Shown here: in pieces, positions 8,576-16,796 of the stretch
Layout of the letters: every line of letters begins with the position of its first letter
Numbering within the stretch: position 1 is the first letter of the stretch
NCBI RefSeq assembly: GCF_042214795.1
Contig: NZ_CP090177.1
Location: forward strand, 992,001-1,056,000
DNA: 64,000 nucleotides
Direction: 5' to 3'
DNA from: Arcobacter iocasae
GTDB lineage: Bacteria > Campylobacterota > Campylobacteria > Campylobacterales > Arcobacteraceae
The notes under the pieces: model-generated
Seen by the model: the letters and a program-made list of their open reading frames with translations, nothing else
Databases searched by the model: none
Told to the model about the DNA's origin: nothing
Made by a program: the position numbers and the translations under genes

Positions 8576-10000
8576 TTAGTTTTCTATTACTGGGATTAAT
8601 AGTTGATTGTTTTCTTTTATATCAAAAGACAATAAATCAGAATTTGTATAAAAAAGTTTATTAAGTTTTCTTCTTAAAAACATATCTTTTTTAAGGGGTA
8701 AAATCTGAAGTATATTTTTTTGATTTTTCAACTCTCTTATTGGATTTTTTTCTTTAGAAATAATCTCAACTTTTTGTCCAAATATTTTTGCCAAATTTTC
8801 AAAGTGATCTAAAATATATGATTTATCAGATTGCCCAGTTGGGTCCATATCAAATATTTTTGTTTTTAGTTTTAACTGACTTGAAACATCAAATATTATC
8901 GGAGAGATTTGTTCATATGATTTTGTATCATTTAACAAAATTATACTATTTTTTATCGTTGTTATATCACCTAAACCAGTCTTTAAAATAGGAATTCGAA
9001 GATCAACTAGTTTAGAGATTCCCTCTTTATTTTTAAATAGCTCATATGAAATCATCATAAGACCAATATCAAATGTTCTTAAATCCTTTTTCAATAAAGC
9101 ATCAAAACCTAAGTTTCCATAATCTATTTCAATAGTAAGATTATTGACTTCACCCAATTCATTTTTAATAAAATTCATCAAATCAACAGTTGTAGGTCTT
9201 GTTATTCTTAATACAAGTTTTTGGTTTTTTATTACTTGATTTAAATATTTTACATCAACAACACATTTTTTAACTGTTTCTACAGATTGTAAATATAAAT
9301 CTAAATACAAATACAAATTATGCCCAAATGGCATAGGAAATTGGCCTTGAGTTTTTCCAATAGCATTATATACTTGCATTAAAACTTCAGGTTTTCCTAT
9401 TATCAAAATTACATCATTTGGCTTTAATATAAGAGAGGGTTTGATTTTTATCATTTGTTGTTTTCTATACAAACCAAAAATTTTCCACTCTCGCTGTTCG
9501 ATTGAGCCTATATATCTATATGCATATGAACTACCAAATGGAATTCTAATTTCCATTATCTCACCTTGCTTTAAGCCTATATTTTGTGCAACAACTGGAA
9601 TATTTGGAAGTCTTTCAACCATACCATTTGCAAGAACATCTATTCCCTTATAAATATTTATGTGCTGATCAGAAAGATCAATTCCCCAATAATCCAAAAT
9701 ACTCATTTGCATTTTTGGTTTTTCTTCTTTTATGTTTTTTATTACATTTAACATCTCATCTTTTGAGTTAAGTGCAATAAGAGCTTGGGCATGAATATCT
9801 TTATCTAATACCATTGCAAGTTTTGATTTAGAAGTTGGGTCAAACTTAAAAAATGTGAAATTTGAGGGTCTTTTTTCAGGAATGATAGCTTCATTCATAT
9901 AAACAACATCGTATGAATTATCACCGGTATTTGTCTCGATGACTCTTTGAAGAAGTTTTTTAGCAACAATACCATCTAATATAATTAATATCTTTTTCAT
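8576..10000 (-). CDS. COG3400-family protein with TrkA-C (RCK) domain
   Basis: 474 residues, cytoplasmic. The N-terminal part starts like a nucleotide-binding fold (ILIILDGIVAKKLLQ). The centre has a TrkA-C-like segment (EIRIPFGSSYAYRYIGSIEQ to LKPNDVILIIGKPEVL, about 150-210). The C-terminal half is unassigned. TrkA-C domains bind small ligands and gate potassium systems, but no K+ channel or Trk gene is adjacent, so a regulatory role is only inferred. It starts the minus-strand run toward dapC and murC and is divergent from tgt. Confidence 0.75.
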   Translation of the reverse strand: MKKILIILDGIVAKKLLQRVIETNTGDNSYDVVYMNEAIIPEKRPSNFTFFKFDPTSKSKLAMVLDKDIHAQALIALNSKDEMLNVIKNIKEEKPKMQMSILDYWGIDLSDQHINIYKGIDVLANGMVERLPNIPVVAQNIGLKQGEIMEIRIPFGSSYAYRYIGSIEQREWKIFGLYRKQQMIKIKPSLILKPNDVILIIGKPEVLMQVYNAIGKTQGQFPMPFGHNLYLYLDLYLQSVETVKKCVVDVKYLNQVIKNQKLVLRITRPTTVDLMNFIKNELGEVNNLTIEIDYGNLGFDALLKKDLRTFDIGLMMISYELFKNKEGISKLVDLRIPILKTGLGDITTIKNSIILLNDTKSYEQISPIIFDVSSQLKLKTKIFDMDPTGQSDKSYILDHFENLAKIFGQKVEIISKEKNPIRELKNQKNILQILPLKKDMFLRRKLNKLFYTNSDLLSFDIKENNQLLIPVIEN

Positions 10001-10077
10001 TAAGATATTATATCTTTTTCTTACTGATAGTGTGTTTTATAAAATTGCTTTTAATTTATTAATATAAATTTAAATGA

Positions 10078-10083
10078 TATAAT
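10078..10083 (+). promoter_or_regulatory. -10 element for tgt
   Basis: TATAAT preceded by GA and AT-rich DNA. The RBS AAAGGAA (10094-10100) lies upstream of the tgt ATG at 10109. Confidence 0.55.
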
Positions 10084-10108
10084 CCCAATTTTTAAAGGAA
10101 ATTTATTA

Positions 10109-11239
10109 ATGCAATTTAACATAGATGGAAAATCTTTTCACAAAACAAGAGCTTGTACAATTAAAACAGCTCACAGTACAATACAAACACCAGTATTTAT
10201 GCCAGTTGGTACGCAAGCTACTGTAAAAGCTTTAGATGCAAATGACATGCTAAGTCTTGGTGCAAAAATTATTCTAGGAAATACCTATCACTTATATTTA
10301 CGACCTGGAAGTAAGATAATCAAAAAATTTGGAGGTCTTCATGGCTTTTCAAAATTCCCAAACTCTTTTTTAACAGACTCAGGTGGCTTTCAGGCATTTT
10401 CATTGAGTGATAATTCAAAACCTGATGAAGATGGAATTATGTTTAAATCACACCTTGATGGTAGCAAACACTACTTTACACCTGAAAGTGTACTTGATAC
10501 TCAATATGAACTTGGAAGCGATATCATGATGATATTAGATGATTTAGTAGCCCTTCCAAATACAAAAGAGAGAATCAAAAAATCGATTGAAAGAACTACA
10601 CATTGGGCAAAAAAAGCAATTACTTATCATAAAAGCCAACAAGAAAAAGGTATAGGTTTAAATCAAAATATCTTTGCAATTATTCAAGGTGGAACAGATA
10701 AAGAATTTAGAAAATTAAGTGCCGAACAATTATGTTCTTTGACTGACTTTGATGGATTTGCAATTGGAGGATTAAGTGTTGGGGAACCAAATGCTGATAT
10801 GTATGAAACAGTTGAGTGGACAACTGATTTTATGCCCCAAGATAAACCTAGATACCTAATGGGTGTTGGAACACCTGAAGACTTAATAGAAAATATTGAG
10901 CGTGGTGTTGATATGTTTGACTGTGTAATGCCAACAAGAAATGCAAGAAATGGCTCAATTTTTACAACTTATGGAAAAATAGCAATTAAAAATGCAAGAT
11001 TTAAAGAAGATCCTGAACCAATAGATCCAGCTTGTGAATGTTACACATGTAAAAACTTTTCAAAAGCATACTTAAACCATCTTTTTAGAGCAGGTGAAAT
11101 AACATACTATAGACTTGCAACAATGCATAATATCCACTACTACTTGACTCTTATGAGAGAAGCTAGAGAAGCTATTTTAGCTGATAATTGGCTAGAGTTT
11201 AAAAAAGAATTTTATAAAAAAAGAGGCGTTGAGATTTAA
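10109..11239 (+). CDS. tgt: queuine tRNA-ribosyltransferase (tRNA-guanine transglycosylase)
   Basis: 376 residues. It exchanges guanine 34 for preQ1 in tRNAs with GUN anticodons. Visible motifs: LTDSGGFQAFSL (catalytic Asp near residue 90), IQGGTDKEFR, FAIGGLSVGEP, MPTRNARNGSIFT, and a zinc site in the C-terminal segment CECYTCKNFSKAYLNHL. Normal family length. It has its own promoter and a likely hairpin terminator right after its stop, so it is probably monocistronic. Confidence 0.96.
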   Translation: MQFNIDGKSFHKTRACTIKTAHSTIQTPVFMPVGTQATVKALDANDMLSLGAKIILGNTYHLYLRPGSKIIKKFGGLHGFSKFPNSFLTDSGGFQAFSLSDNSKPDEDGIMFKSHLDGSKHYFTPESVLDTQYELGSDIMMILDDLVALPNTKERIKKSIERTTHWAKKAITYHKSQQEKGIGLNQNIFAIIQGGTDKEFRKLSAEQLCSLTDFDGFAIGGLSVGEPNADMYETVEWTTDFMPQDKPRYLMGVGTPEDLIENIERGVDMFDCVMPTRNARNGSIFTTYGKIAIKNARFKEDPEPIDPACECYTCKNFSKAYLNHLFRAGEITYYRLATMHNIHYYLTLMREAREAILADNWLEFKKEFYKKRGVEI

Positions 11240-11240
11240 G

Positions 11241-11257
11241 TGTCTTAACCCCAGACA
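11241..11257 (+). terminator. weak hairpin after tgt
   Basis: TGTCT / AGACA stem with a 7-base loop directly after the tgt stop codon, followed after five bases by a T-rich stretch. Weak by stem length. Confidence 0.35.
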
Positions 11258-11271
11258 AAACTCTTTTTAGA

Positions 11272-11277
11272 TATAAT
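11272..11277 (+). promoter_or_regulatory. -10 element for the gatC leader transcript
   Basis: TATAAT preceded by a T-rich run. Transcription would begin near 11284, leaving a leader of about 150 bases before gatC. Confidence 0.55.
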
Positions 11278-11283
11278 CCAAAA

Positions 11284-11424
11284 AATTAAAAGAGCAACTC
11301 GTTGCTCTCCTTAGAATTTTCTCAAAGAGAATGCAAGCACAAAACTACTTTTAAGGATTTTTATAAATCTTGTTAAAAAGTAGACAAATATTTCAGGTCC
11401 CTTTAAAAGGGCACCTTTTAAAGG
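11284..11424 (+). promoter_or_regulatory. structured leader or small RNA upstream of gatC
   Basis: About 140 bases between the promoter and the gatC RBS with three stems. Stem 1: AGAGCAAC at 11291-11298 with its complement at 11301-11308. Stem 2: long and imperfect, CTACTTTTAA at 11345-11354 with TTAAAAAGTAG at 11373-11383, with an inner GATTT/AAATC stem. Stem 3: CCTTTAAAAGG at 11400-11410 with its exact complement at 11414-11424, which contains the gatC Shine-Dalgarno AAAGGA. A competing stem (GGTCCCTTT with AAAGGGCACC) ends in TTTT and could act as a terminator. No known riboswitch class recognised. Confidence 0.55.
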
Positions 11425-11431
11425 AAAAGAA

Positions 11432-11722
11432 ATGACTATTGATGATACTACAATTGATAAATTAGCAAAACTTTCTAGTTTAGAAATTGATGAGAGTAAA
11501 AGAGAATCACTAAAAAATGAATTAGGTGATATTATTAATTTCGTTGAAAATTTAAATGAAATTGATGTAAGCCATATCGATGCAACATTTTCAACAGTTG
11601 AAGGTGGAACACCACTTAGAGAAGATATTGCTAACCAAGATTTAGATATGTCAAAACACATACTTTCACATGCGCCAAAAAGTGAAAATGGATATTTTAT
11701 AGTTCCAAAGATAATTGAATAA
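11432..11722 (+). CDS. gatC: Asp-tRNA(Asn)/Glu-tRNA(Gln) amidotransferase subunit C
   Basis: 96 residues. It has the typical GatC pattern: DKLAKLSSLEIDE near the N-terminus, FVENLNEIDVSHIDAT in the middle, PLREDI, and a C-terminal HAPKSENGYFIVPKII. GatC stabilises GatA in the amidotransferase that converts misacylated Glu-tRNA(Gln) and Asp-tRNA(Asn). gatA and gatB are not in the window, as is common for Campylobacterota where gatC stands alone. The SD AAAGGAA (11420-11426) lies in the 3' arm of a perfect hairpin, suggesting translational control. It overlaps nothing downstream; the ArsC-family gene follows after 10 bases. Confidence 0.93.
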   Translation: MTIDDTTIDKLAKLSSLEIDESKRESLKNELGDIINFVENLNEIDVSHIDATFSTVEGGTPLREDIANQDLDMSKHILSHAPKSENGYFIVPKIIE

Positions 11723-11732
11723 GGCTTTTTTG

Positions 11733-12074
11733 ATGATAACTGTTTATGGAATAAAAACCTGCGGAAGTGTACAAAAAGCACTAAGATTTTTCAAAGAGAA
11801 CAACATAGAAGTAGATTTTTTCGATTTTAAAAAAGATACTCCAAGTGCCCAAAAGGTAAAATCTTGGACCCAAAAATCAGATATAAATATACTTTTTAAT
11901 TCAAAAGGCACAAAATATAAAACTCTTCAATTAAAAGAGCTAAATTTAGATGAAAATGGTAAATATGAATGGTTATGTAAAGAACCAATGCTTTTCAAAA
12001 GACCTGTAATAGAGTTTCATGATAAACTTGTTGTTGCTTTTGATGAAGAGATGTATAAAAAGACTTTTCTTTAA
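11733..12074 (+). CDS. ArsC/Spx-family protein (YffB-like)
   Basis: 113 residues from ATG 11733, chosen because AAGG lies eight bases upstream. A TTG at 11715 inside gatC would add six residues without an RBS. Thioredoxin-like fold of the ArsC/Spx type: VYGIKTCGSVQKALRFF with a single N-terminal Cys, FFDFKKDTPSAQKV, and the C-terminal FKRPVIEFHDKLVVAFDEE. True arsenate reduction is unlikely to be inferable, since this subfamily (YffB-like) has unclear substrates and may use glutathione or protein thiols. Likely co-transcribed with gatC. Confidence 0.85.
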   Translation: MITVYGIKTCGSVQKALRFFKENNIEVDFFDFKKDTPSAQKVKSWTQKSDINILFNSKGTKYKTLQLKELNLDENGKYEWLCKEPMLFKRPVIEFHDKLVVAFDEEMYKKTFL

Positions 12075-12082
12075 GTCTTTTT
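12057..12082 (+). terminator. terminator overlapping the end of the ArsC-family gene
   Basis: AAAAAGACT / AGTCTTTTT stem with an 8-base loop that contains the stop codon. The 3' arm ends in T5. It could also serve the convergent minus-strand gene, because the arms are A/T tailed on both sides. Confidence 0.7.
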
Positions 12083-12092
12083 ATACAAAGGT

Positions 12093-12431
12093 TTAAGAAG
12101 AAGCTAAATAATCATGCCCTATACAAGTCTCACAAGAGATAATATCATCATACATTACTTTTTCTAGTTTCAAATCTTTAAACTCTTTTGAAATTATATC
12201 AATAGCCACATAATCTGCTGAATATATTAAAGACCTACCCTTATCATTATTTACATAAACAACATTTTTTGTTTGTTTAAAAATATTATCTATGTGTTTT
12301 TGCCAATATTCTAAGAGTTCCTCATTATCACCGAGTTCATCATATTTAATATCCCAGTGTAAGCATAAGTCAGGTAATAATCCACAAGTTTTCATATCTT
12401 TAAAATCTAATGTTATACCCCATAGTTCCAT
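12093..12431 (-). CDS. hypothetical protein
   Basis: 112 residues, soluble and acidic. It starts MELWGITLDFKDMKTCGLLP and ends with a C-x2-C pair in SCETCIGHDYLASS. No signal peptide or transmembrane segment. I do not recognise a family. It stands alone, convergent with the ArsC-family gene and about 95 bases from the end of the membrane protein gene upstream of it on the same strand. Codon use looks native. Confidence 0.6.
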   Translation of the reverse strand: MELWGITLDFKDMKTCGLLPDLCLHWDIKYDELGDNEELLEYWQKHIDNIFKQTKNVVYVNNDKGRSLIYSADYVAIDIISKEFKDLKLEKVMYDDIISCETCIGHDYLASS

Positions 12432-12525
12432 AATGTACCCCTTTCTTTTAATTCTAATGGATTAAAACTTAAAGGAATGAAAATTTTAAAAGTACTTGTT
12501 TACTTTCAGTTAGGTGGATTTTAAA

Positions 12526-13554
12526 CTAATCTATACTCAAAATTGGTTTATCTTTTACATTAAAGGTTTCCACAATAAACTCATTATTCATATGAGTTAC
12601 TAAGATATATGATTCTTGATTATCTACATTTTTTAGCATAAAAGAGGTATCTTTATCAACTACAATTTCATCAAAACCTAAGGGTTTATATTGCTTTAAT
12701 AAGTCCTCTTTTAATTTTTCATAAGTGGTATCATATCTATCATCAATAATCATTTTAAAACTATTTTCATTGTCAATAAATTCTATCTCATTTAACTTTT
12801 CTTGGGTTTCAATAATAGGTTGTTTGGAAATTATATATTCATAAGTTACAGATAAAAAACCAATAGAGAATACTGTGATAAAAATATTTAATAATGAGTA
12901 TAAAATACTTAAATCAGGAGAAATTAAAGCCATAAGAAACTTAATTGCTAATCCATAAACAAAATTAACAACTAAGGCAAAAACAATAGGAAAAAAAATC
13001 ACCATCATAAACACTAATAATTTGTAGTTTTTTGATAAAGCAAGAGCATCGCCAAAATCTAAGGGTTTATCAATAGCAATAGAAGGGAAAATTAAAGATA
13101 TTCTTGAAGTAATCATTCCTATAAAACCTACAAGAACTACAACAACTAATATATTGTAAAAATATGCGGCATTAGAGCCAAAGAAACCTTGAATGAACTT
13201 ACCAATAAATAGAGAAATAAAATATATTAAGAAAAACACCAAAGCCATAAGTAAACCTAAGCCAATACCTTTTAAGATAAAACTTATTTCCCTTTGACCA
13301 AATTTATAAACACCCCATTTAGGTGTCTCTTCTTCTTTGAGCAATAATATTCTATGCACATTTATAGACATAACAATTGTCACTAAAAAAGATAGTGCAG
13401 TTAAAACATAAAAAATACTTTTACTTATCATTATATGCGTACTAAAATACTCAATAACACATAATATAAGGAAAGGTATAAACAAAGCTCTCATTAAAAT
13501 ATACTTTTTCTCAAAAAGCAGGTCTAAAGTTCTTTTTATAATCTCTTTGTACAT
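12526..13554 (-). CDS. hypothetical multi-pass membrane protein
   Basis: 342 residues with about six hydrophobic segments in residues 20-240 (for example LIPFLILCVIEYF-like, GIGLGLLMALVFFLIYFIS, NILVVVVLVGFIGMI and LLVFMMVIFFPIVFALVVNF). They are followed by a soluble C-terminal domain of about 90 residues. No recognised family motif. It lies 19 bases after the DAHP synthase stop in the same orientation, so it is probably the last gene of that run. Function unknown. Confidence 0.65.
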   Translation of the reverse strand: MYKEIIKRTLDLLFEKKYILMRALFIPFLILCVIEYFSTHIMISKSIFYVLTALSFLVTIVMSINVHRILLLKEEETPKWGVYKFGQREISFILKGIGLGLLMALVFFLIYFISLFIGKFIQGFFGSNAAYFYNILVVVVLVGFIGMITSRISLIFPSIAIDKPLDFGDALALSKNYKLLVFMMVIFFPIVFALVVNFVYGLAIKFLMALISPDLSILYSLLNIFITVFSIGFLSVTYEYIISKQPIIETQEKLNEIEFIDNENSFKMIIDDRYDTTYEKLKEDLLKQYKPLGFDEIVVDKDTSFMLKNVDNQESYILVTHMNNEFIVETFNVKDKPILSID

Positions 13555-13573
13555 ATTCTTCCCTTTTGAAGTT

Positions 13574-14926
13574 TTATCTTCTAGCTTCCTTTAAAGTCTC
13601 AGCAATCATAAATGATAACTCTAAGGCTTGGTCAGCATTTAATCTTGGATCACATTGTGTATGATATCTACTTGCAAGTCCCTCTTGAGTAATAGCAGAA
13701 CTTGTACTTCCTGTACATTCAGTTACATTTTGTCCTGTCATTTCAAGGTGAATTCCACCTGCAACTGTACCTTCGGCACTATGGATTTGAAAGAATTGTT
13801 TAACTTCATTTAAAATAGATTCAAAATCTCTTGTTTTGTATCCATTATCAGTTTTTATTGTATTGCCATGCATAGGATCACTTGACCATAATACATTTTT
13901 ACCCTCAGCTTTTACTCTTTTTAGTAAGTTTGGATAGATATCACCTATCTTTTGGGCACCCATTCTAACAATAAGATTTAATCTTCCAGCTTCATTTTCA
14001 GGATTTAAAGCATCAATTAATTTTATTAATTCATCCTCTTTCATTGAAGGTCCTACTTTACATCCTATTGGATTTTTGATACCTCTAAAGTACTCTAAAT
14101 GTGCCCCATCTAATTCTCTTGTTCTATCTCCTATCCATAACATATGAGCAGAACAATCATACCAATCACCAGTTAATGAATCTCTTCTTGTAAGTGCTTC
14201 TTCATAATTTAATAAAAGTGCTTCATGTGAAGTATAAAGCGTAGTTTGATTTAATTGTTGTGTATTTTCTGATGTAATTCCACAAGCATTCATGAAAGCT
14301 AAAGTTTCAGAAATCTTATTTGCTAAATCATCATATTTTACACCTAAAGTGTGATCTTTAATAAAACCTAAATTCCACTCATGTACTTGATGTAAGTCTG
14401 CCATTCCACCTCTTGAAAATGCTCTTAAAAGATTTAGTGTAGCTGCACTTTGGTTATATGCTTTTAAAAGTTTTTTAGGTTTTGGCAATCTTGATTTTTC
14501 ATCAAATTTAACAGAGTTTACAATATCACCTCTATATGAAGGAAGAGCAAGTCCGTCAATATTTTCAAAGTCATCACTTCTTGGCTTTGCAAATTGTCCT
14601 GCTATTCTTCCTACTTTTACAACTGGACAACCACCTGAAAAAGTCAAAACAATAGCCATTTGCATCATCACTTTAAATAAATCTTTGATGTTATTTGCAT
14701 TGAAGGCATCAAATGATTCAGCACAATCTCCACCTTGAAGTAAAAAAGCTTTTCCTGCTACAACATCAGCTAATTTGCTTTTTAAGTTTCTAGCTTCCCC
14801 TGCAAAAATTAGTGGAGGATATGAACCTAACTCTTTTTCAACTTTAGCAAGTTTTTCTAAATCATTATAAGTTGGTTGTTGCTTTATTGGAAAGTCTCTC
14901 CAAGTACTTGGGTTCCAGTTATTCAT
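13574..14926 (-). CDS. aroG: class II 3-deoxy-7-phosphoheptulonate (DAHP) synthase
   Basis: 450 residues. It condenses phosphoenolpyruvate and erythrose 4-phosphate at the entry to the shikimate pathway. It is the plant-like class II type: FLLQGGDCAESFDAFNANNI, VVKVGRIAGQFAKPRS, WIGDRTRELDGAHLEYFRGI, NPIGCKVGPSM, WSSDPMHGNT and GGIHLEMTGQNVTECTG. The Cys of GGDCAE and the His/Glu/Asp set form the metal site. The gene symbol differs between genomes (aroF/aroG/aroH). The transaldolase gene upstream, which helps interconvert erythrose 4-phosphate, makes metabolic sense as a neighbour. Confidence 0.92.
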   Translation of the reverse strand: MNNWNPSTWRDFPIKQQPTYNDLEKLAKVEKELGSYPPLIFAGEARNLKSKLADVVAGKAFLLQGGDCAESFDAFNANNIKDLFKVMMQMAIVLTFSGGCPVVKVGRIAGQFAKPRSDDFENIDGLALPSYRGDIVNSVKFDEKSRLPKPKKLLKAYNQSAATLNLLRAFSRGGMADLHQVHEWNLGFIKDHTLGVKYDDLANKISETLAFMNACGITSENTQQLNQTTLYTSHEALLLNYEEALTRRDSLTGDWYDCSAHMLWIGDRTRELDGAHLEYFRGIKNPIGCKVGPSMKEDELIKLIDALNPENEAGRLNLIVRMGAQKIGDIYPNLLKRVKAEGKNVLWSSDPMHGNTIKTDNGYKTRDFESILNEVKQFFQIHSAEGTVAGGIHLEMTGQNVTECTGSTSSAITQEGLASRYHTQCDPRLNADQALELSFMIAETLKEARR

Positions 14927-14954
14927 ACTCTTTGCCTTTTCTATATTTTAATTA

Positions 14955-15947
14955 TTATACTTTTAATTTTGATAAAAGTTCTTCAAATGATACTTTAAAT
15001 GCTTCTAATCCATCACTTAATAATGTCTCATAAATCTCATTTGTATCAATACCATGTTTTGTAAGCATTTTGAAAAACTCATCACACTCATCTTCAGTGA
15101 TTATTTTGCTAGGTTCTGTGCTACCACTTTGTACATAATCTTCAATAGTAGCCAAAGGAGCAGTATTTACACTATTTGGATAAAGTAAATTATCCACATA
15201 ATAAGTTGATGGTAATTCATCACCTTTTACCCCAGTACTAGCAAAAAGCGTTCTAATATTATCATTATGAAATTTGTTTATTTCATGGTAACATTTTACA
15301 GCATTTATAATACCTAATTTCGCTTTTTCGATGCCTTTTGCTCCAAATTCATTATCACACAATCTATCAAATCTAGATACAAAAATAGAAATAACAGCTT
15401 TTGATTCTGTTATTGATTTTTCCATACCTCTATTTAAAGCATTTGCACAGCTAATAGCTTGCTCTGGTGAAAAGATTAGTGTTGCATTTACATTTATACC
15501 TTGTGAAGACAACTCTTCCATAGCTTTGTATCCAGCTTTTGTGGCAGGAACTTTTATCATTACATTATCATATGCAATTGTTTTATACAGTCTAATTCCC
15601 TCTTCAATTGTACCCTCAGCATCATCACTAAGTGTTGGGTCAACTTCTAGTGAAATAAATCCATCATCACTATCAATTCTATTCATAGGCTCTAATATTT
15701 CAGCTGCTCTTTTAATATCAGTCATAGCTACTTCTTCATAAATAGTCTTAGCTGTATTTACTTGCAAAATTCCTAGTTGTTGTTTGTATGCAACAGAGTT
15801 TGAAATTGATGATGCAAAAATAGCAGGATTTGATGTAGCACCTTGAATAACTTCATCTTTTACCAAGTCTTGAAACTGATTTTCTAAAAAATCTCTTTCA
15901 ATAAAATCACACCATAACGAAAAATTTATATCTTCTTTTAAACTCAT
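14955..15947 (-). CDS. tal: transaldolase
   Basis: 330 residues, the length of the Campylobacterota TalB-like form. Visible: SLWCDFIERDFLEN, GATSNPAIFASSISNS, the Schiff-base lysine in NVMIKVPATKAGYKAMEEL, NVNATLIFSPEQAISCANA, ISIFVSRFDRLCD, and TLFASTGVKGDELPSTYYVD. It transfers a dihydroxyacetone unit in the non-oxidative pentose phosphate pathway. AAGGAG lies upstream of the ATG, but it is part of a 10-bp inverted repeat nearly identical in layout to the gatC leader, so its translation may be controlled. Confidence 0.92.
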   Translation of the reverse strand: MSLKEDINFSLWCDFIERDFLENQFQDLVKDEVIQGATSNPAIFASSISNSVAYKQQLGILQVNTAKTIYEEVAMTDIKRAAEILEPMNRIDSDDGFISLEVDPTLSDDAEGTIEEGIRLYKTIAYDNVMIKVPATKAGYKAMEELSSQGINVNATLIFSPEQAISCANALNRGMEKSITESKAVISIFVSRFDRLCDNEFGAKGIEKAKLGIINAVKCYHEINKFHNDNIRTLFASTGVKGDELPSTYYVDNLLYPNSVNTAPLATIEDYVQSGSTEPSKIITEDECDEFFKMLTKHGIDTNEIYETLLSDGLEAFKVSFEELLSKLKV

Positions 15948-15983
15948 TTTAACTCCTTTTAATAGTCCCTATTAAAAGGGACC
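15945..15983 (-). promoter_or_regulatory. SD-sequestering leader hairpin of tal
   Basis: On the minus strand GGTCCC (15983-15978) starts a 39-base stretch ending with the tal ATG. CCTTTTAATA (15979-15970) is exactly complementary to TATTAAAAGG (15964-15955), whose end is part of the Shine-Dalgarno AAGGAG. The alternative stem GTCCC/GGGAC leaves the SD free. The gatC leader has the same layout and the same total length. Confidence 0.55.
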
Positions 15984-16045
15984 TTCATTTTATTATTTCT
16001 TTTAAAAATGAAAATAAATTTCATCTAAAGAAATAAATCCTAAAG

Positions 16046-16061
16046 AGCGTCCAAAGACGCT
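16046..16061 (-). terminator. terminator after serB
   Basis: AGCGTC / GACGCT six-bp stem with CAAA-type loop just after the serB stop on the minus strand. It is followed by a T-rich but interrupted tail. Confidence 0.55.
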
Positions 16062-16066
16062 ATTAT

Positions 16067-16690
16067 TTAAATATGCTCTAAGATTTGTGTTAAATCTTTT
16101 GTATCAACAATGATATTTGCCTCTTTTTTCAAAATATCTTTTGCACAAAAAGCAACTCTCTTATCTGCATATGCAAACATAGAAACATCATTTGCTCCAT
16201 CACCTGCTACTAGTGTATTCTCTTTAGAAACTCCTAGCATAGCTTGAACTCTTTGAATCATATCACCTTTAGAAAAGCCAAACATCATATCTCCACCTAC
16301 AAGTCCTGTTAATATTCCATTTTTGTGGTGTAAGATGTTTGAAAAGTCTGCATCAAGTCCAAGCTTCTCTTTAGCAGGAGTTGTTCCTATTCTAAAACCA
16401 CCTGAAAAACATACAACTTTGTATCCCTTCTCTTTTAGTTTTGCAACTGTTTCCATTGCTCCTGGCATAAGTGGTAGGTTTTTACAAATATCCACTGCCA
16501 AAGAGTTTTCTAAGCCTTTTAATAAAGCCACTCTTTCAATGAGTGATTCAAAAAAGTCCAATCTTCCAGCCATGGCTTCTTCTGTGATTTTTGCAACTTT
16601 CTCTTCCAGACCTAAAGGTTTTGCTAGAAAATCAATAGTTTCTCCATCCATCAAAGTTGAATCAAAATCAAATACAGCTAATTTCATCAT
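16067..16690 (-). CDS. serB: phosphoserine phosphatase
   Basis: 207 residues, HAD superfamily. Motif I is FDFDSTLMDGETID with nucleophile Asp8 and acid/base Asp10. Motif II is CFSGGFRIGTTPAKEKLGLD, and motif III/IV is VAGDGANDVSMFAYADKRVAFCAKDIL. This is the classic SerB pattern for the last step of serine synthesis. The N-terminal ACT domain of enteric SerB is absent, which is usual in this phylum. It is divergent from ruvX. Confidence 0.92.
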   Translation of the reverse strand: MMKLAVFDFDSTLMDGETIDFLAKPLGLEEKVAKITEEAMAGRLDFFESLIERVALLKGLENSLAVDICKNLPLMPGAMETVAKLKEKGYKVVCFSGGFRIGTTPAKEKLGLDADFSNILHHKNGILTGLVGGDMMFGFSKGDMIQRVQAMLGVSKENTLVAGDGANDVSMFAYADKRVAFCAKDILKKEANIIVDTKDLTQILEHI

Positions 16691-16796
16691 TTTCCCTATT
16701 TTTATATCATTGTTCTTATTTTAAAAAAGACATATATTACCAAAATTATACTAAAATGATTACTTTATGGTTTCAAAAAAGATATAAGGACAAAGA

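Noticed and set aside
11311..11781. 156-codon minus-strand open frame over gatC and its leader
   Set aside because: It covers the well-supported gatC gene in the opposite strand, has no RBS support and contains no known motif.
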